The translations under genes were made by a program, and so were the position numbers. Below the pieces are notes generated by a model. That model was given only the letters and a program-made list of their open reading frames with translations. It had not been told where the DNA came from and made no database searches. A stretch of DNA of 64,000 bases. Source: an uncultured Acetobacteraceae bacterium. Lineage in GTDB: Bacteria > Pseudomonadota > Alphaproteobacteria > Acetobacterales > Acetobacteraceae. How positions within the stretch are numbered: the stretch's first letter is position 1; each line of letters opens with the position of its first letter. Where the stretch lies: assembly GCA_943912335.1 (NCBI GenBank), contig CALTUD010000008.1, positions 1 through 64,000 on the forward strand, in the 5' to 3' direction. This document shows, piece after piece, positions 38,478 through 46,547 of the stretch.

Positions 38478-39881
38478 TCAGAACGGCAGTCTGATCCGCG
38501 CCCTGAGGCCGCCGTAGGGGCTCTGCTCCAGCCAGATATCGCCGCCATGCGCCTGGATGATGTCGCGGGCGATGGTCAGACCGAGGCCGGTGCCGCCCTC
38601 GCCGCCGCTTTCGAACGCGCGGAACATCTGTTCGCGCTTATGGTCCGGGATACCCGGCCCGTCATCGTCCACCAGGATCACCACCCAACGCGCATCCGCC
38701 AGCGCGGCCAGACGGATGCGGCCGCCATGACGACGTGCGTTTTCCAGCAGATTCGACAGCACGCGCCGGATCGCGCCGGGACGGAGCACGATCTCGCCCA
38801 TCGGTTCGGATTCCACCGACAGGATCTCGGCGCCGGCGCGGGATGCGGCCCCGGCCACCTCCTCCAGAAGCGCGGGCAGGAAGACGGGTTCGGCCTGCTC
38901 CACCCCCTCGCCGCGGGCGAAGGAGAGGTAGCCCTCGATCATCCGGTCCATCTCCGCGACGTCGGCCACCATTTCGGCCACGTCCGGCGCCAACGTCTCG
39001 GCACTGACCTGACCCGATTGCGGCATCATCGCCAGGGTCAGCCGAAGACGGGTGAGCGGCGTGCGCAGATCGTGGCTCACGCCGGCCAGCATGGCGGTGC
39101 GCTGCGCGACGAAGCGGAGGATGCGCTCCTGCATCCGGTTGAACGCGCTGGCGGCCTTGCGCACCTCCTGCGCGCCTTCCGGGCGGATCGGTCCGGGATC
39201 GCGCCCCATGCCGAACGCTTCCGCCGCGCGTGCCAGACGCCGGATCGCCCGGACCTGGTTGCGCATGAACAAGGCGGCGACGAGGAACAGGAGCAGCGCC
39301 GAGCCGGCCACCCAAACCACGAACAGCCAGATCGGTCCGACGTCGAGACGTTTGCGGGGCGCATCCACCTCCAGCACCCCGTCCGTGAGCTGGATCTGGA
39401 TCTTCACCGTATGCGGGTCGCTCAGCCAATCGATGCTGAGCGGGCGATGGATCGACTGCTGCAGGGCGGCGGCCAGATCCTCGTCCATCGGGCCCAGCAC
39501 GTTGGTGGAACCGACATGCAGAAGCTTCTCGTGCGGGCGCAGGGTCAGTCCGAGCTGGAACTGGGCGGCGGCGGAATCGATGATCCAGCGCCGCTCCGAC
39601 TCCCGTCTGGTGCGTTCCAGCAGCAGCAGGGTTTCCGAGATCTCGCCCGCCACGGCGCCGGTCAGGCGGCGGGACACCACATCGAGATGCGAACCGTAGA
39701 ACAGCTCCAGCGAGATCGCCTGCGTCACCAGAAGCGGAATCAACAGGATCAGCAGGGAGCGGCCCAGGAGAGAGCGCGGCAGGACGCGCCTGACCGGCCG
39801 GTCGAGCTTCAACCGCCAGCGCTGGCGTGGCGAGGCGGGTTCCTCCGGCGGCAGGAGGCGGTCGTTGGGGTCGATTTCCAT
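38478..39881 (-). CDS. EnvZ-like sensor histidine kinase
   Basis: 467 residues. Membrane helices near 38-61 and 184-206 enclose a periplasmic sensor of about 120 residues; then HAMP, phospho-acceptor His270 in SHDLRTPLTR, N box SNLLENARRH, G1 DDDGPGIPD and G2 GTGLGLTIA. It closely follows the EnvZ layout and pairs with the OmpR-like regulator upstream, from which it is separated by a dispersed hairpin repeat. The ATG at 39881 is chosen because earlier starts fall inside that repeat. Confidence 0.92.
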   Translation of the reverse strand: MEIDPNDRLLPPEEPASPRQRWRLKLDRPVRRVLPRSLLGRSLLILLIPLLVTQAISLELFYGSHLDVVSRRLTGAVAGEISETLLLLERTRRESERRWIIDSAAAQFQLGLTLRPHEKLLHVGSTNVLGPMDEDLAAALQQSIHRPLSIDWLSDPHTVKIQIQLTDGVLEVDAPRKRLDVGPIWLFVVWVAGSALLLFLVAALFMRNQVRAIRRLARAAEAFGMGRDPGPIRPEGAQEVRKAASAFNRMQERILRFVAQRTAMLAGVSHDLRTPLTRLRLTLAMMPQSGQVSAETLAPDVAEMVADVAEMDRMIEGYLSFARGEGVEQAEPVFLPALLEEVAGAASRAGAEILSVESEPMGEIVLRPGAIRRVLSNLLENARRHGGRIRLAALADARWVVILVDDDGPGIPDHKREQMFRAFESGGEGGTGLGLTIARDIIQAHGGDIWLEQSPYGGLRARIRLPF

Positions 39882-39913
39882 CGGGGAACCCTCGTGCGCG
39901 AGAGGACAAGGGT

Positions 39914-40012
39914 GTTCTTTCTTCAAAGAAAGAACCAAAGAACTTTCGCCTGTTGGTAAAATCCAGACGGATAAAAGTCTTTTTGCTTCTTTTTCTTCAG
40001 AAAAAGAAGATC
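39914..40012 (+). repeat. Dispersed two-hairpin AT-rich repeat, copy 1
   Basis: Left hairpin at 39914-39935 (arms GTTCTTTC / GAAAGAAC), right hairpin at 39986-40009 (arms CTTCTTTTTC / GAAAAAGAAG). Bases 39975-40012 are identical to 45894-45931 in copy 2. Strikingly AT-rich against its surroundings. Sits between the ompR-like stop and the kinase start, in the same orientation relative to the genes as copy 2. Confidence 0.85.
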
Positions 40013-40022
40013 CTTTCCACTC

Positions 40023-40736
40023 TCAATGCCCCGGCCGCAACACATAGCCCCGCCCACGCACTGTCTGGAGAAAGCGCGGCTCGCGCGGATCGGTCTCGAT
40101 CCGGCGGCGCAGGCGCGTCACCTGCACGTCGATCGCCCGTTCGCCCGCCTCGTCCATCTCCAGGATGCGGGCGATCATCTCGCGCGACATCACCTCGTTG
40201 GGACGGCGTGCCAGCACGCAGAGCAGCGCCGTCTCGCCGCCGGTCATGTGCACGGTGCCGCGCTCGCCCTCCAGCAGGCCGCGCACCGGGTCGAATTCCA
40301 GCGCACCCAAACGTAGAGGCCGCGTATTCTCGGTCGGCGCGGGCGGCCCGACGCGACGCAACAGCGCACGCAGGCGCAACAGGAGCTCGCGCGGTTCGAA
40401 CGGCTTGCCGAGATAATCGTCCGAGCCCGCTTCCAGCCCGGCGATCCGGTCTTCCGGCTCGCCACGTGCGGTCAGCAGCAGGATCGGCATCTCGTGCCCA
40501 TCCTTGCGCAGCGCGCTGGTGAGCTGGAGGCCCGTTTCGCCGGGCATGGTGACGTCGAGCACCATCAGATCGGGCTGCATCGCGCCCAGCAGCTTGCGCG
40601 CGTCGGCGGCGCTGCCCGCGACCGAAACGCGAAACCCTTCCTGGGCCAGATAACGTTGCAACAGGCCGCGCAGACGCGAATCGTCGTCCACCACCAGGAT
40701 ATGCGCCGCATCGGCGGTGATCTGAGACTCGCCCAT
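40023..40736 (-). CDS. OmpR-family response regulator
   Basis: 237 residues. Receiver with acidic VVDDDS, phospho-acceptor Asp61 (MVLDVTMPG), switch residues in LLLTARG and Lys in DYLGKPFEPRELLLR; winged-helix output ending RGRGYVLRPGH. Best described as the OmpR partner of the EnvZ-like kinase. Its start overlaps the stop of the marR gene by one base, so a MarR regulator heads the operon. Confidence 0.93.
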   Translation of the reverse strand: MGESQITADAAHILVVDDDSRLRGLLQRYLAQEGFRVSVAGSAADARKLLGAMQPDLMVLDVTMPGETGLQLTSALRKDGHEMPILLLTARGEPEDRIAGLEAGSDDYLGKPFEPRELLLRLRALLRRVGPPAPTENTRPLRLGALEFDPVRGLLEGERGTVHMTGGETALLCVLARRPNEVMSREMIARILEMDEAGERAIDVQVTRLRRRIETDPREPRFLQTVRGRGYVLRPGH

Positions 40737-41290
40737 CAGCCATTCACCTGTCGCCCGGACGGCGCATCCGCCGCTTCCAGCCTGCGGCGCGTTTCGGGGT
40801 CCATCACCCCGCGCATCACGCGCCGGAACCCTTCCACCGCCACGCCGCCGGCCTCGCGATAGGCGGCCACCATCTTCTGGCGCTGCTGCTCAAACAAGCG
40901 CCGCTCCAGCGTCTGACCGTCGGCGGTCAGGCTGAGAAGGCGCTGCCGGCGGTCGGTCGGTCCCTGCACCTGCGACACCAGCCCGCGCGACACCAGCTCG
41001 CCCAGCACGCGCGCCAGGCTCTGCTTGGTGATGCCGAGCACGGAGAGAAGCTCGCTCACGGCGATACCGGGCCGGCGGCCGATGAAATGCAGCGCCCGGT
41101 GATGCGCCCGGCCGAGATCGAGCTCCTCGAGAATGGAATCGGCCGAGGCGGTCAGATCACGATAGGCGAAAAAGAACAGATCCTGTGCCAGACGCATCTG
41201 CTCCTCGCGCAGGAACAGCAGCCCGGTGCCGGCCGGCTGGGCAGAGGCGGCAGGCGGGACGGAGTCGAACGGCGGCGGTCTGCGGTCCAT
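40736..41290 (-). CDS. MarR-family transcriptional regulator
   Basis: 184 residues. Winged helix at about 60-130: HHRALHFIGRRPGIAVSELLSVLGITKQSLARVL is the recognition region and PTDRRQRLLSLTADG the wing. The N-terminal 30 residues are Pro-rich. Overlaps the ompR-like gene by one base, an association seen repeatedly in alphaproteobacteria; the target is not evident. Confidence 0.9.
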   Translation of the reverse strand: MDRRPPPFDSVPPAASAQPAGTGLLFLREEQMRLAQDLFFFAYRDLTASADSILEELDLGRAHHRALHFIGRRPGIAVSELLSVLGITKQSLARVLGELVSRGLVSQVQGPTDRRQRLLSLTADGQTLERRLFEQQRQKMVAAYREAGGVAVEGFRRVMRGVMDPETRRRLEAADAPSGRQVNG

Positions 41291-41336
41291 GCGAGAGTTA
41301 AGACAGCTTCGTTGCCATAAAGAAAGCCGACCCCGG

Positions 41337-42014
41337 TCAGGCCGCGACCGGTCTCGCCCCGCCGCCCAGACGCGCCCGCAATTTGCCGATCCGCGCCACG
41401 CCGGCCAGACGTCGATCCAGAAAGGACGCCGTTTCGGCCGGGTCGCCATGACGCAGCCAGAACAGCAGCGTGGCGAGATACACCCCGGCCAAGATGGCGC
41501 GCTTGCTGTGCCGGCTCCAATCGGTCGCGGTGTCGCCGGCCGCGCGCCAGATCGTGTCCACGGTGCGCGCCAGCATGCGCGCCGCCGCCACGCGATGACC
41601 GGGCAGCGACAACAGGGCCACGCCGCGTCGCACCGCGTCGCGATCATCCGCCGCATGCTCCAGACGCAGCAACACCAGCGCCCTCACCCGACGCGACAGG
41701 CGCGTTTCAGCGAGCGTGTCCGCCGCGTCCAGCAGCAGGCGGTCGAGCAGGTCGCTATGCGCTTCGACCATTTCCGCCGGCCCGCCAGGAAACATCAGAT
41801 CCGCATCCGGCCCCGCGCCACGACGCGCGGCCTCGGCGCTCCAGCCATGAAGGCTCACATGCGGCAGCATCGCTCGTATCGCCGCGTCCCGTGCCGGATC
41901 GGGATGCAGCCGCTCGCTCAACCCGCCATTGCCGATCTCCGCCACAAGCCGGCCGATCCGCCCGGCCGAGCCCAGCCCCGCCAGCGCGCCGCGCATCGTC
42001 GAACCGATCATCAT
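41337..42014 (-). CDS. COQ9-family protein
   Basis: 225 residues. The C-terminal two-thirds match the COQ9 domain: helical, with ARTVDTIWRAAGDTATDWSRHSKRAILAGVYLATLLFWL and a final ETASFLDRRLAGV. In mitochondria COQ9 presents ubiquinone precursors to COQ7; the alphaproteobacterial members probably do likewise. The N-terminus is TetR-like, as usual in the family. Overlaps def by four bases. Confidence 0.85.
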   Translation of the reverse strand: MMIGSTMRGALAGLGSAGRIGRLVAEIGNGGLSERLHPDPARDAAIRAMLPHVSLHGWSAEAARRGAGPDADLMFPGGPAEMVEAHSDLLDRLLLDAADTLAETRLSRRVRALVLLRLEHAADDRDAVRRGVALLSLPGHRVAAARMLARTVDTIWRAAGDTATDWSRHSKRAILAGVYLATLLFWLRHGDPAETASFLDRRLAGVARIGKLRARLGGGARPVAA

Positions 42015-42544
42015 CCGTTCCCCAAACCGTGTTTCTCGTATTCCGCGTCGAATCCCAGCCGGCCCAGATCGGGCATGCGCATGGGATAGAGGATACCGTC
42101 CAGATGGTCGTTCTCGTGCTGCAACACCACTGCCAGGAAGCCGGTCGCCTCGCCGGAGACCGGTGTGCCGTGACGGTCGAGCCCCTCGTAGCGCACGCGT
42201 GCCGGGCGCGGCACCGCACCGCGCAGGCCGGGAATCGACAGGCAGCCTTCGGTGTTGGTGGCGACCGCGTCGCCGATCGGCGTGATCAGCGGATTGATCA
42301 GCGCGGCGACCGGGCGCGGCGGATCGTCGGCCCCAGCCGAACGGGCGGCCGGGACGTGATAGACGAACAAACGCAGCTTCCTGTGCACCTGGGGGGCGGC
42401 CAGACCGGCGCCGCTGGTGTCGTGCATGGTCTCGATCATGTCGTCGATCAGGGTCTGGATCTCCGGCGATGCCGGGTCGTCCACCTCGCGGGCGCGCTCC
42501 AGCAGAACCGGGTGACCCATGCGGGCGATCTTCAGCAGGGCCAT
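42011..42544 (-). CDS. def: Peptide deformylase
   Basis: Removes the N-formyl group from nascent proteins. 177 residues with all three motifs: GAGLAAPQ (45-52), EGCLS with metal ligand Cys101, and HENDH with His143/His147 plus the catalytic Glu. The ATG at 42544 follows a purine-rich GAGACGGGA. Confidence 0.96.
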   Translation of the reverse strand: MALLKIARMGHPVLLERAREVDDPASPEIQTLIDDMIETMHDTSGAGLAAPQVHRKLRLFVYHVPAARSAGADDPPRPVAALINPLITPIGDAVATNTEGCLSIPGLRGAVPRPARVRYEGLDRHGTPVSGEATGFLAVVLQHENDHLDGILYPMRMPDLGRLGFDAEYEKHGLGNG

Positions 42545-42624
42545 TCCCGTCTCTCGTTTCCGTCTCGATCCAGGTCCGACCCTAGCCGCTCGGAACGATG
42601 CCGAACATGGCGCGGAGAATCGAA

Positions 42625-42654
42625 TTGTGCTCGGCAAGATCCCTGTGCTATACG
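42625..42654 (+). promoter_or_regulatory. Candidate sigma-70 promoter of rpsU
   Basis: TTGTGC (42625-42630) and TATACG (42649-42654) with an 18-base spacer, about 105 bases upstream of the rpsU start in the def-rpsU divergent region. Confidence 0.4.
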
Positions 42655-42759
42655 GCGCGCCTCGTTGGGAATCGCATTGGCGTCCTCCCTACTTATATCG
42701 GCAGGACGGCGCTTCCCCCCCAAGCAGCGTTCGTTCGCCATCAAGGAGTTGACCGCGCA

Positions 42760-42963
42760 GTGCAGGTTCTCGTTCGTGACAACAATGTCGATCAGGCGCT
42801 CAAGGCGCTCAAGAAGAAGATGCAGCGCGAAGGCATCTTCCGTGAGATGAAGCTGCGCCGGCACTACGAGAAGCCGTCCGAGCGCCGCGCCCGCGAAGCC
42901 GCCGAGGCCGTTCGCCGCGCCCGCAAGATGGAGCGCAAGCGCCTGGAGCGCGAGGGCTTCTAA
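42760..42963 (+). CDS. rpsU: 30S ribosomal protein S21
   Basis: 67 residues, highly basic: QVLVRDNNVDQALKALKKKM start and KLRRHYEKPSERR core. GTG start, preceded by AAGGAG 11 bases upstream. Single gene with its own promoter and a strong terminator. Confidence 0.95.
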   Translation: MQVLVRDNNVDQALKALKKKMQREGIFREMKLRRHYEKPSERRAREAAEAVRRARKMERKRLEREGF

Positions 42964-42995
42964 AGCCCTCCACCGTTCGCGAAAACGGTTCGGAA

Positions 42996-43025
42996 CCGTC
43001 GCCGGGGCTCTCGGCGGCGGTTTTT
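42996..43025 (+). terminator. Intrinsic terminator of rpsU
   Basis: Stem CCGTCGCCG / CGGCGGCGG (one G-T pair), seven-base loop, followed by TTTTT. Begins 32 bases after the rpsU stop and ends 17 bases before the next start. Confidence 0.88.
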
Positions 43026-43042
43026 CGTGTTTATGCTCCGGG

Positions 43043-43555
43043 ATGGATGCCGATCCCCTTCTCCACACCCTGAACCACGCCGGGCAAGATGATTTTGTCG
43101 CCGTGGCCGGACCGCTCTACGAACATTCTCCGTGGATCGCTGCGGCAGCGTGGCGGGACAGGCCGTTCGCCGACCGGGCGGCGCTGCATGCGGCGCTGCA
43201 ACGCGCGGTGAACGAGGCCCCGGAAGCCGCCCAACTCGCGTTGATCCGCGCCCATCCCGATCTGGCCGGCAAACTGGCACGCGCCGGCACGCTGGAAGCG
43301 TTTTCCACCGGCGAACAGAAGGGACTGGGCCTCGATCGCCTGCCCGACGCTCTGTTCGAGCGGTTCGACCGGCTCAACACCGCCTATCGCGAGCGTTTCG
43401 GCTTTCCGTTCGTGATCGCCGTGCGGGCGCAGACACGCGACAGCGTACTGGCCGCGTTCGAAACCCGGCTCGTACATGACCCGAAGACGGAACGGCGCAC
43501 TGCCCTGGCCGAAATCGGCCGGATCGCATGGTTCCGGCTGCAGGATCTACGCTGA
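43043..43555 (+). CDS. uraD: OHCU decarboxylase
   Basis: 170-residue enzyme of urate breakdown that decarboxylates 2-oxo-4-hydroxy-4-carboxy-5-ureidoimidazoline to (S)-allantoin. Typical elements: GPLYEHSPWIAAAAW, ALIRAHPDLAGKLA (catalytic His region) and FGFPFVIAVRAQ. No other urate genes (uraH, xdh, puuD) are adjacent, so its pathway context is incomplete here. Confidence 0.88.
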   Translation: MDADPLLHTLNHAGQDDFVAVAGPLYEHSPWIAAAAWRDRPFADRAALHAALQRAVNEAPEAAQLALIRAHPDLAGKLARAGTLEAFSTGEQKGLGLDRLPDALFERFDRLNTAYRERFGFPFVIAVRAQTRDSVLAAFETRLVHDPKTERRTALAEIGRIAWFRLQDLR

Positions 43556-43600
43556 CGGGATGGAACGGAGCCCCGGGCGCGGCGCTCCGTTCCCCGATCG

Positions 43601-44161
43601 TCACGCCTGGAGGGCTGCAATCTTCGCCATGGCGCCTTCCATGGCAGCCGCGCGCGCTTCCTCGCCCTTCGCCAGCCCTTCGGCGACGATGAATTCGGGG
43701 GTGATGCCGAGGAAACCGAAGATGCTGGCGAGCAGGCTCTGAGCATGCTCATAGGCCGCATACGGGGTGTCGGGCGCATACACCCCGCCCCTGCCCATGG
43801 CGACGATCACACGCTTGTTCGCGGCCAGCCCGACCGGCTTGCCGTCCTGGTAGGCGAAGGTGACGCCGCGGGCCGCGATGCGGTCGATCCAGCTCTTGAG
43901 CTGGGACGGCAGGCTGAAATTATAGAAGCCGAGGCCGATCACCACGATATCGGCCGCGAGATACTCCTTCATCTCGGTCGTTTCGGCGAGCCTGCCGTGC
44001 GTCTCCAGGTCGAGATGCGGCAGCGGATCGGCCACCAGGTCGCGCCGCACCACATGCAGGTCCGGATGCAGTTGCTTCAGCCGTTCGACGATCGCGGCGG
44101 ACAGGGCGCGGCTGGCGGAATGTTCGCCGAGGATGCTGGAGTCGAGATGGAGCAGGTTCAT
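43601..44161 (-). CDS. azoR: FMN-dependent NADH-azoreductase
   Basis: 186-residue flavodoxin-fold quinone/azo reductase. MNLLHLDSSILGEHSASR starts the FMN-binding loop; GLGFYNFSLPSQLKSWIDRI and AMGRGGVY continue it. Reduces quinones by two electrons, protecting against thiol or quinone stress. Divergent from an HxlR regulator, the usual control arrangement. Confidence 0.93.
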   Translation of the reverse strand: MNLLHLDSSILGEHSASRALSAAIVERLKQLHPDLHVVRRDLVADPLPHLDLETHGRLAETTEMKEYLAADIVVIGLGFYNFSLPSQLKSWIDRIAARGVTFAYQDGKPVGLAANKRVIVAMGRGGVYAPDTPYAAYEHAQSLLASIFGFLGITPEFIVAEGLAKGEEARAAAMEGAMAKIAALQA

Positions 44162-44247
44162 GGAAAAGCCCGTTCGTTGATGGTCCCGTCTCAGCTATGG
44201 AACCTCGCGACGCTTGCCAAGAACGCAGAAAACCAGGACCAGGGCAT

Positions 44248-44619
44248 ATGGATGTGACCGACCCCGTCACCGGAACGGAGCGCTGCCGCCAGATCGGCGA
44301 TGTGCTGGGCCTGCTCGGCGACAAATGGACTTTGCCGGTCGTCATGATCCTGTCGCAGCAGCCGCGCCGTTTCAACGACATCAAGCGCGCCGTGAGCGGC
44401 ATCAGCCAGCAGATGCTGACCCGCACCCTGCGCGCGCTGGAGCGCGACGGCATGGTGGCGCGCACCGTGCACCCCACCGTTCCGCCCCAGGTCGAATACG
44501 CGCTGAGCCCGCTCGGCCAGTCCCTCGCCCGGTCGGCACGCGATTTCGGCCAATGGGCACAGGCGAATCACAGCGAGATCGATCGCAGCCGCGCTTTGTT
44601 CGACGCGCGGGAGGACTGA
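44248..44619 (+). CDS. HxlR-family transcriptional regulator
   Basis: 123 residues with a winged helix: RQIGDVLGLLGDKWTLPVVMIL, RRFNDIKRAVSGISQQMLTRTLRALE and a wing of PQVEYALSPLG. HxlR proteins often sense quinones or aldehydes through an N-terminal Cys; here one is present in ERCRQIGD. The ATG at 44248 is preferred over 44197, which lacks a ribosome site. Likely represses or activates azoR. Confidence 0.9.
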   Translation: MDVTDPVTGTERCRQIGDVLGLLGDKWTLPVVMILSQQPRRFNDIKRAVSGISQQMLTRTLRALERDGMVARTVHPTVPPQVEYALSPLGQSLARSARDFGQWAQANHSEIDRSRALFDARED

Positions 44620-44653
44620 GCGAGGCTTTCCTCGAACGGGGCGATGCGAACGA

Positions 44654-45766
44654 TCAGCCGTTCAGCCGGTCCAGCTCGGCCAGAACCGCATCGCCCATGC
44701 CCGAGGTGCCGACCGGGGTGCCGCCCTCGCTCATGATGTCGGGCGTGCGGAGCCCGGCGGCGAGCACGTTGGTGCAGGCGCGCTCGATCAGCGCCGCCTC
44801 GTCTTCCAGACCCAGCGAATAGCGCAGCAGCATCGCCAGAGAGGCGATCTGCGCCAGCGGGTTCGCCTTGCCGGTGCCGGCGATGTCCGGCGCGCTGCCA
44901 TGGATCGGCTCGTAGAGCGCCGGGCGGCGCCCCTCCGCATCCGCGCTGCCGAGCGTGGCCGAGGGCAGCATGCCGAGGCTGCCGGTGAGCATCGACGCCA
45001 GATCCGACAGCAGATCGCCGAACAGATTGCCGGTCACGATCACGTCGAACTGGCGCGGATTGCGCACGAGCTGCATGGCGCAGTTATCCGCCAGCATATG
45101 GCTGAGCTCGACGTCCGAATACTCGGCCTTGCCCAGACGGGTCACCACCTGCCGCCACAGCAGGCCGCTTTCCATCACGTTGCACTTCTCGACCGAGCAG
45201 ACCCGGTTCTGGCGCTTGCGGGCCAGTTCGAAGGCGACGCGGGCGACGCGCTCGATCTCGTGGGTGGAATAGACCTCGGTGTTCACGCCGCGCTGCGAGC
45301 CGTCCGGCAGGGTCTCGATCCCGCGCGGCTCGCCGAAATACACGCCGCCCACCGTCTCGCGCACGATCATGATGTCGAGCCCGCGCACCACCTCCGGCTT
45401 CAGCGTGCTCGCCTCCACCAGCGGGTCTAGCACGGTGGCCGGACGTAGATTGGCGAACAGTTCCAGCTCGGAGCGCAGGCGCAGGATCGCCACCTCGGGC
45501 CGGTTCTCGAACGCCACATCGGCCCATTTCGGACCTCCGACGGAGCCGAACAGCACGGCGTCGGCCGCACGCGCGGCCGCGATCACCTCGTCCCGGACCG
45601 GCACGCCATGCACGTCGATCGACGCACCGCCGACGAGATCCTCGCTGATGTCGAAGCGCACGGCACGGTTCTGTTCCAGCCAGCCCACCACACGCACGGC
45701 TTCGCGCATCACCTCCGGCCCGATGCCGTCGCCGGGCAGGACCAGCAGCTTCTTGTTGGATGCCAT
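44654..45766 (-). CDS. leuB: 3-isopropylmalate dehydrogenase
   Basis: 370 residues; oxidatively decarboxylates 3-isopropylmalate in leucine synthesis. LLVLPGDGIGPEV, the substrate loop RSELELFANLRPA, catalytic Tyr/Lys regions (RETVGGVYFGEPRG; VEKCNVM) and GSAPDIAGTGKANP are all present. Last gene of leuC-leuD-leuB, separated from leuD by repeat copy 2. Confidence 0.97.
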   Translation of the reverse strand: MASNKKLLVLPGDGIGPEVMREAVRVVGWLEQNRAVRFDISEDLVGGASIDVHGVPVRDEVIAAARAADAVLFGSVGGPKWADVAFENRPEVAILRLRSELELFANLRPATVLDPLVEASTLKPEVVRGLDIMIVRETVGGVYFGEPRGIETLPDGSQRGVNTEVYSTHEIERVARVAFELARKRQNRVCSVEKCNVMESGLLWRQVVTRLGKAEYSDVELSHMLADNCAMQLVRNPRQFDVIVTGNLFGDLLSDLASMLTGSLGMLPSATLGSADAEGRRPALYEPIHGSAPDIAGTGKANPLAQIASLAMLLRYSLGLEDEAALIERACTNVLAAGLRTPDIMSEGGTPVGTSGMGDAVLAELDRLNG

Positions 45767-45809
45767 GTCGCGCTCCGGGTATTCGCTTGGGGGTCAGAAG
45801 GAAATGAAT

Positions 45810-45931
45810 GTTCTTTTTTGCAAAAAAGAACCAAAAAGCTCTTATCCGTTTTGGAGCCGAGAACCGGAAAGGTTCGAGAACCCGAACGGATAGAAGTCTT
45901 TTTGCTTCTTTTTCTTCAGAAAAAGAAGATC
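45810..45931 (+). repeat. Dispersed two-hairpin AT-rich repeat, copy 2
   Basis: Left hairpin 45810-45831, a perfect 22-base palindrome with arms GTTCTTTTTTG / CAAAAAAGAAC; right hairpin 45905-45928, the same as in copy 1. A shared 38-base core ends exactly on the leuD stop codon. The middle differs from copy 1 and is longer. Lies between leuD and leuB. Confidence 0.85.
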
Positions 45932-46547
45932 AGAGCGAAATCGACGGCACCCAAGGCGCTGCTTCCCGCGCCTGCTCGAACCGCTCGATCGCCGGCGCGT
46001 GCTGCAGCGTTTGGCCGATATCGTCCAGCCCTTCCAGCAGCAGATGACGACGCAGCGCGTCCACCTCAAAAGCGATCTCCTCGCCATCCGGACGCACCAC
46101 GACCTGGCGCTCCAGATCCACCGTCAGGCGGCTATTGGCGCCCTGGGCGGCATCCTCCATCAGCGCGTCGCAGATCTCGCGCGGCAGACGGATCGGTAGA
46201 ATGCCGTTCTTGAAGCAGTTGTTGTGGAAGATGTCGGCGAAGGACGGCGCGATCACACAGCGTATGCCAAAATCCAGCAGCGCCCAGGGCGCGTGCTCGC
46301 GCGACGAACCGCAGCCGAAATTCTCGTGCGTGATCAGGATCTCCGCATGGCGGTAGGGTTCGCGGTTGAGCACGAAATCCGGCTTCTCCGACCCGTCCGC
46401 GTTGTAGCGCATCGCGTCGAACGCGTTCTTGCCGAGGCCCGAACGCTGGATCGTCTTCAGGAAGCGCGCCGGGATGATCTTGTCGGTGTCGATATTGGCT
46501 TCCGGCAGCGGCGCCGCCACGGCGGTCAGGGTGGTGAACGCCTGCAT
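45930..46547 (-). CDS. leuD: 3-isopropylmalate dehydratase small subunit
   Basis: 205 residues. Aconitase C-terminal-like domain: NIDTDKIIPARFLKT, ENFGCGSSREHAPWAL, FADIFHNNCFKNG. With LeuC it isomerises 2- to 3-isopropylmalate. Its ATG overlaps the leuC stop by one base (TGATG). The stop codon lies inside the right end of the repeat element. Confidence 0.97.
   Translation of the reverse strand: MQAFTTLTAVAAPLPEANIDTDKIIPARFLKTIQRSGLGKNAFDAMRYNADGSEKPDFVLNREPYRHAEILITHENFGCGSSREHAPWALLDFGIRCVIAPSFADIFHNNCFKNGILPIRLPREICDALMEDAAQGANSRLTVDLERQVVVRPDGEEIAFEVDALRRHLLLEGLDDIGQTLQHAPAIERFEQAREAAPWVPSISL

Noticed and set aside
39914..39935. Rho-independent terminator of the ompR-like gene
   Set aside because: The hairpin is AT-only and, on the transcribed minus strand, is not a GC stem followed by Ts at the proper place; the same block recurs at 45.8 kb, so a dispersed repeat explains it.
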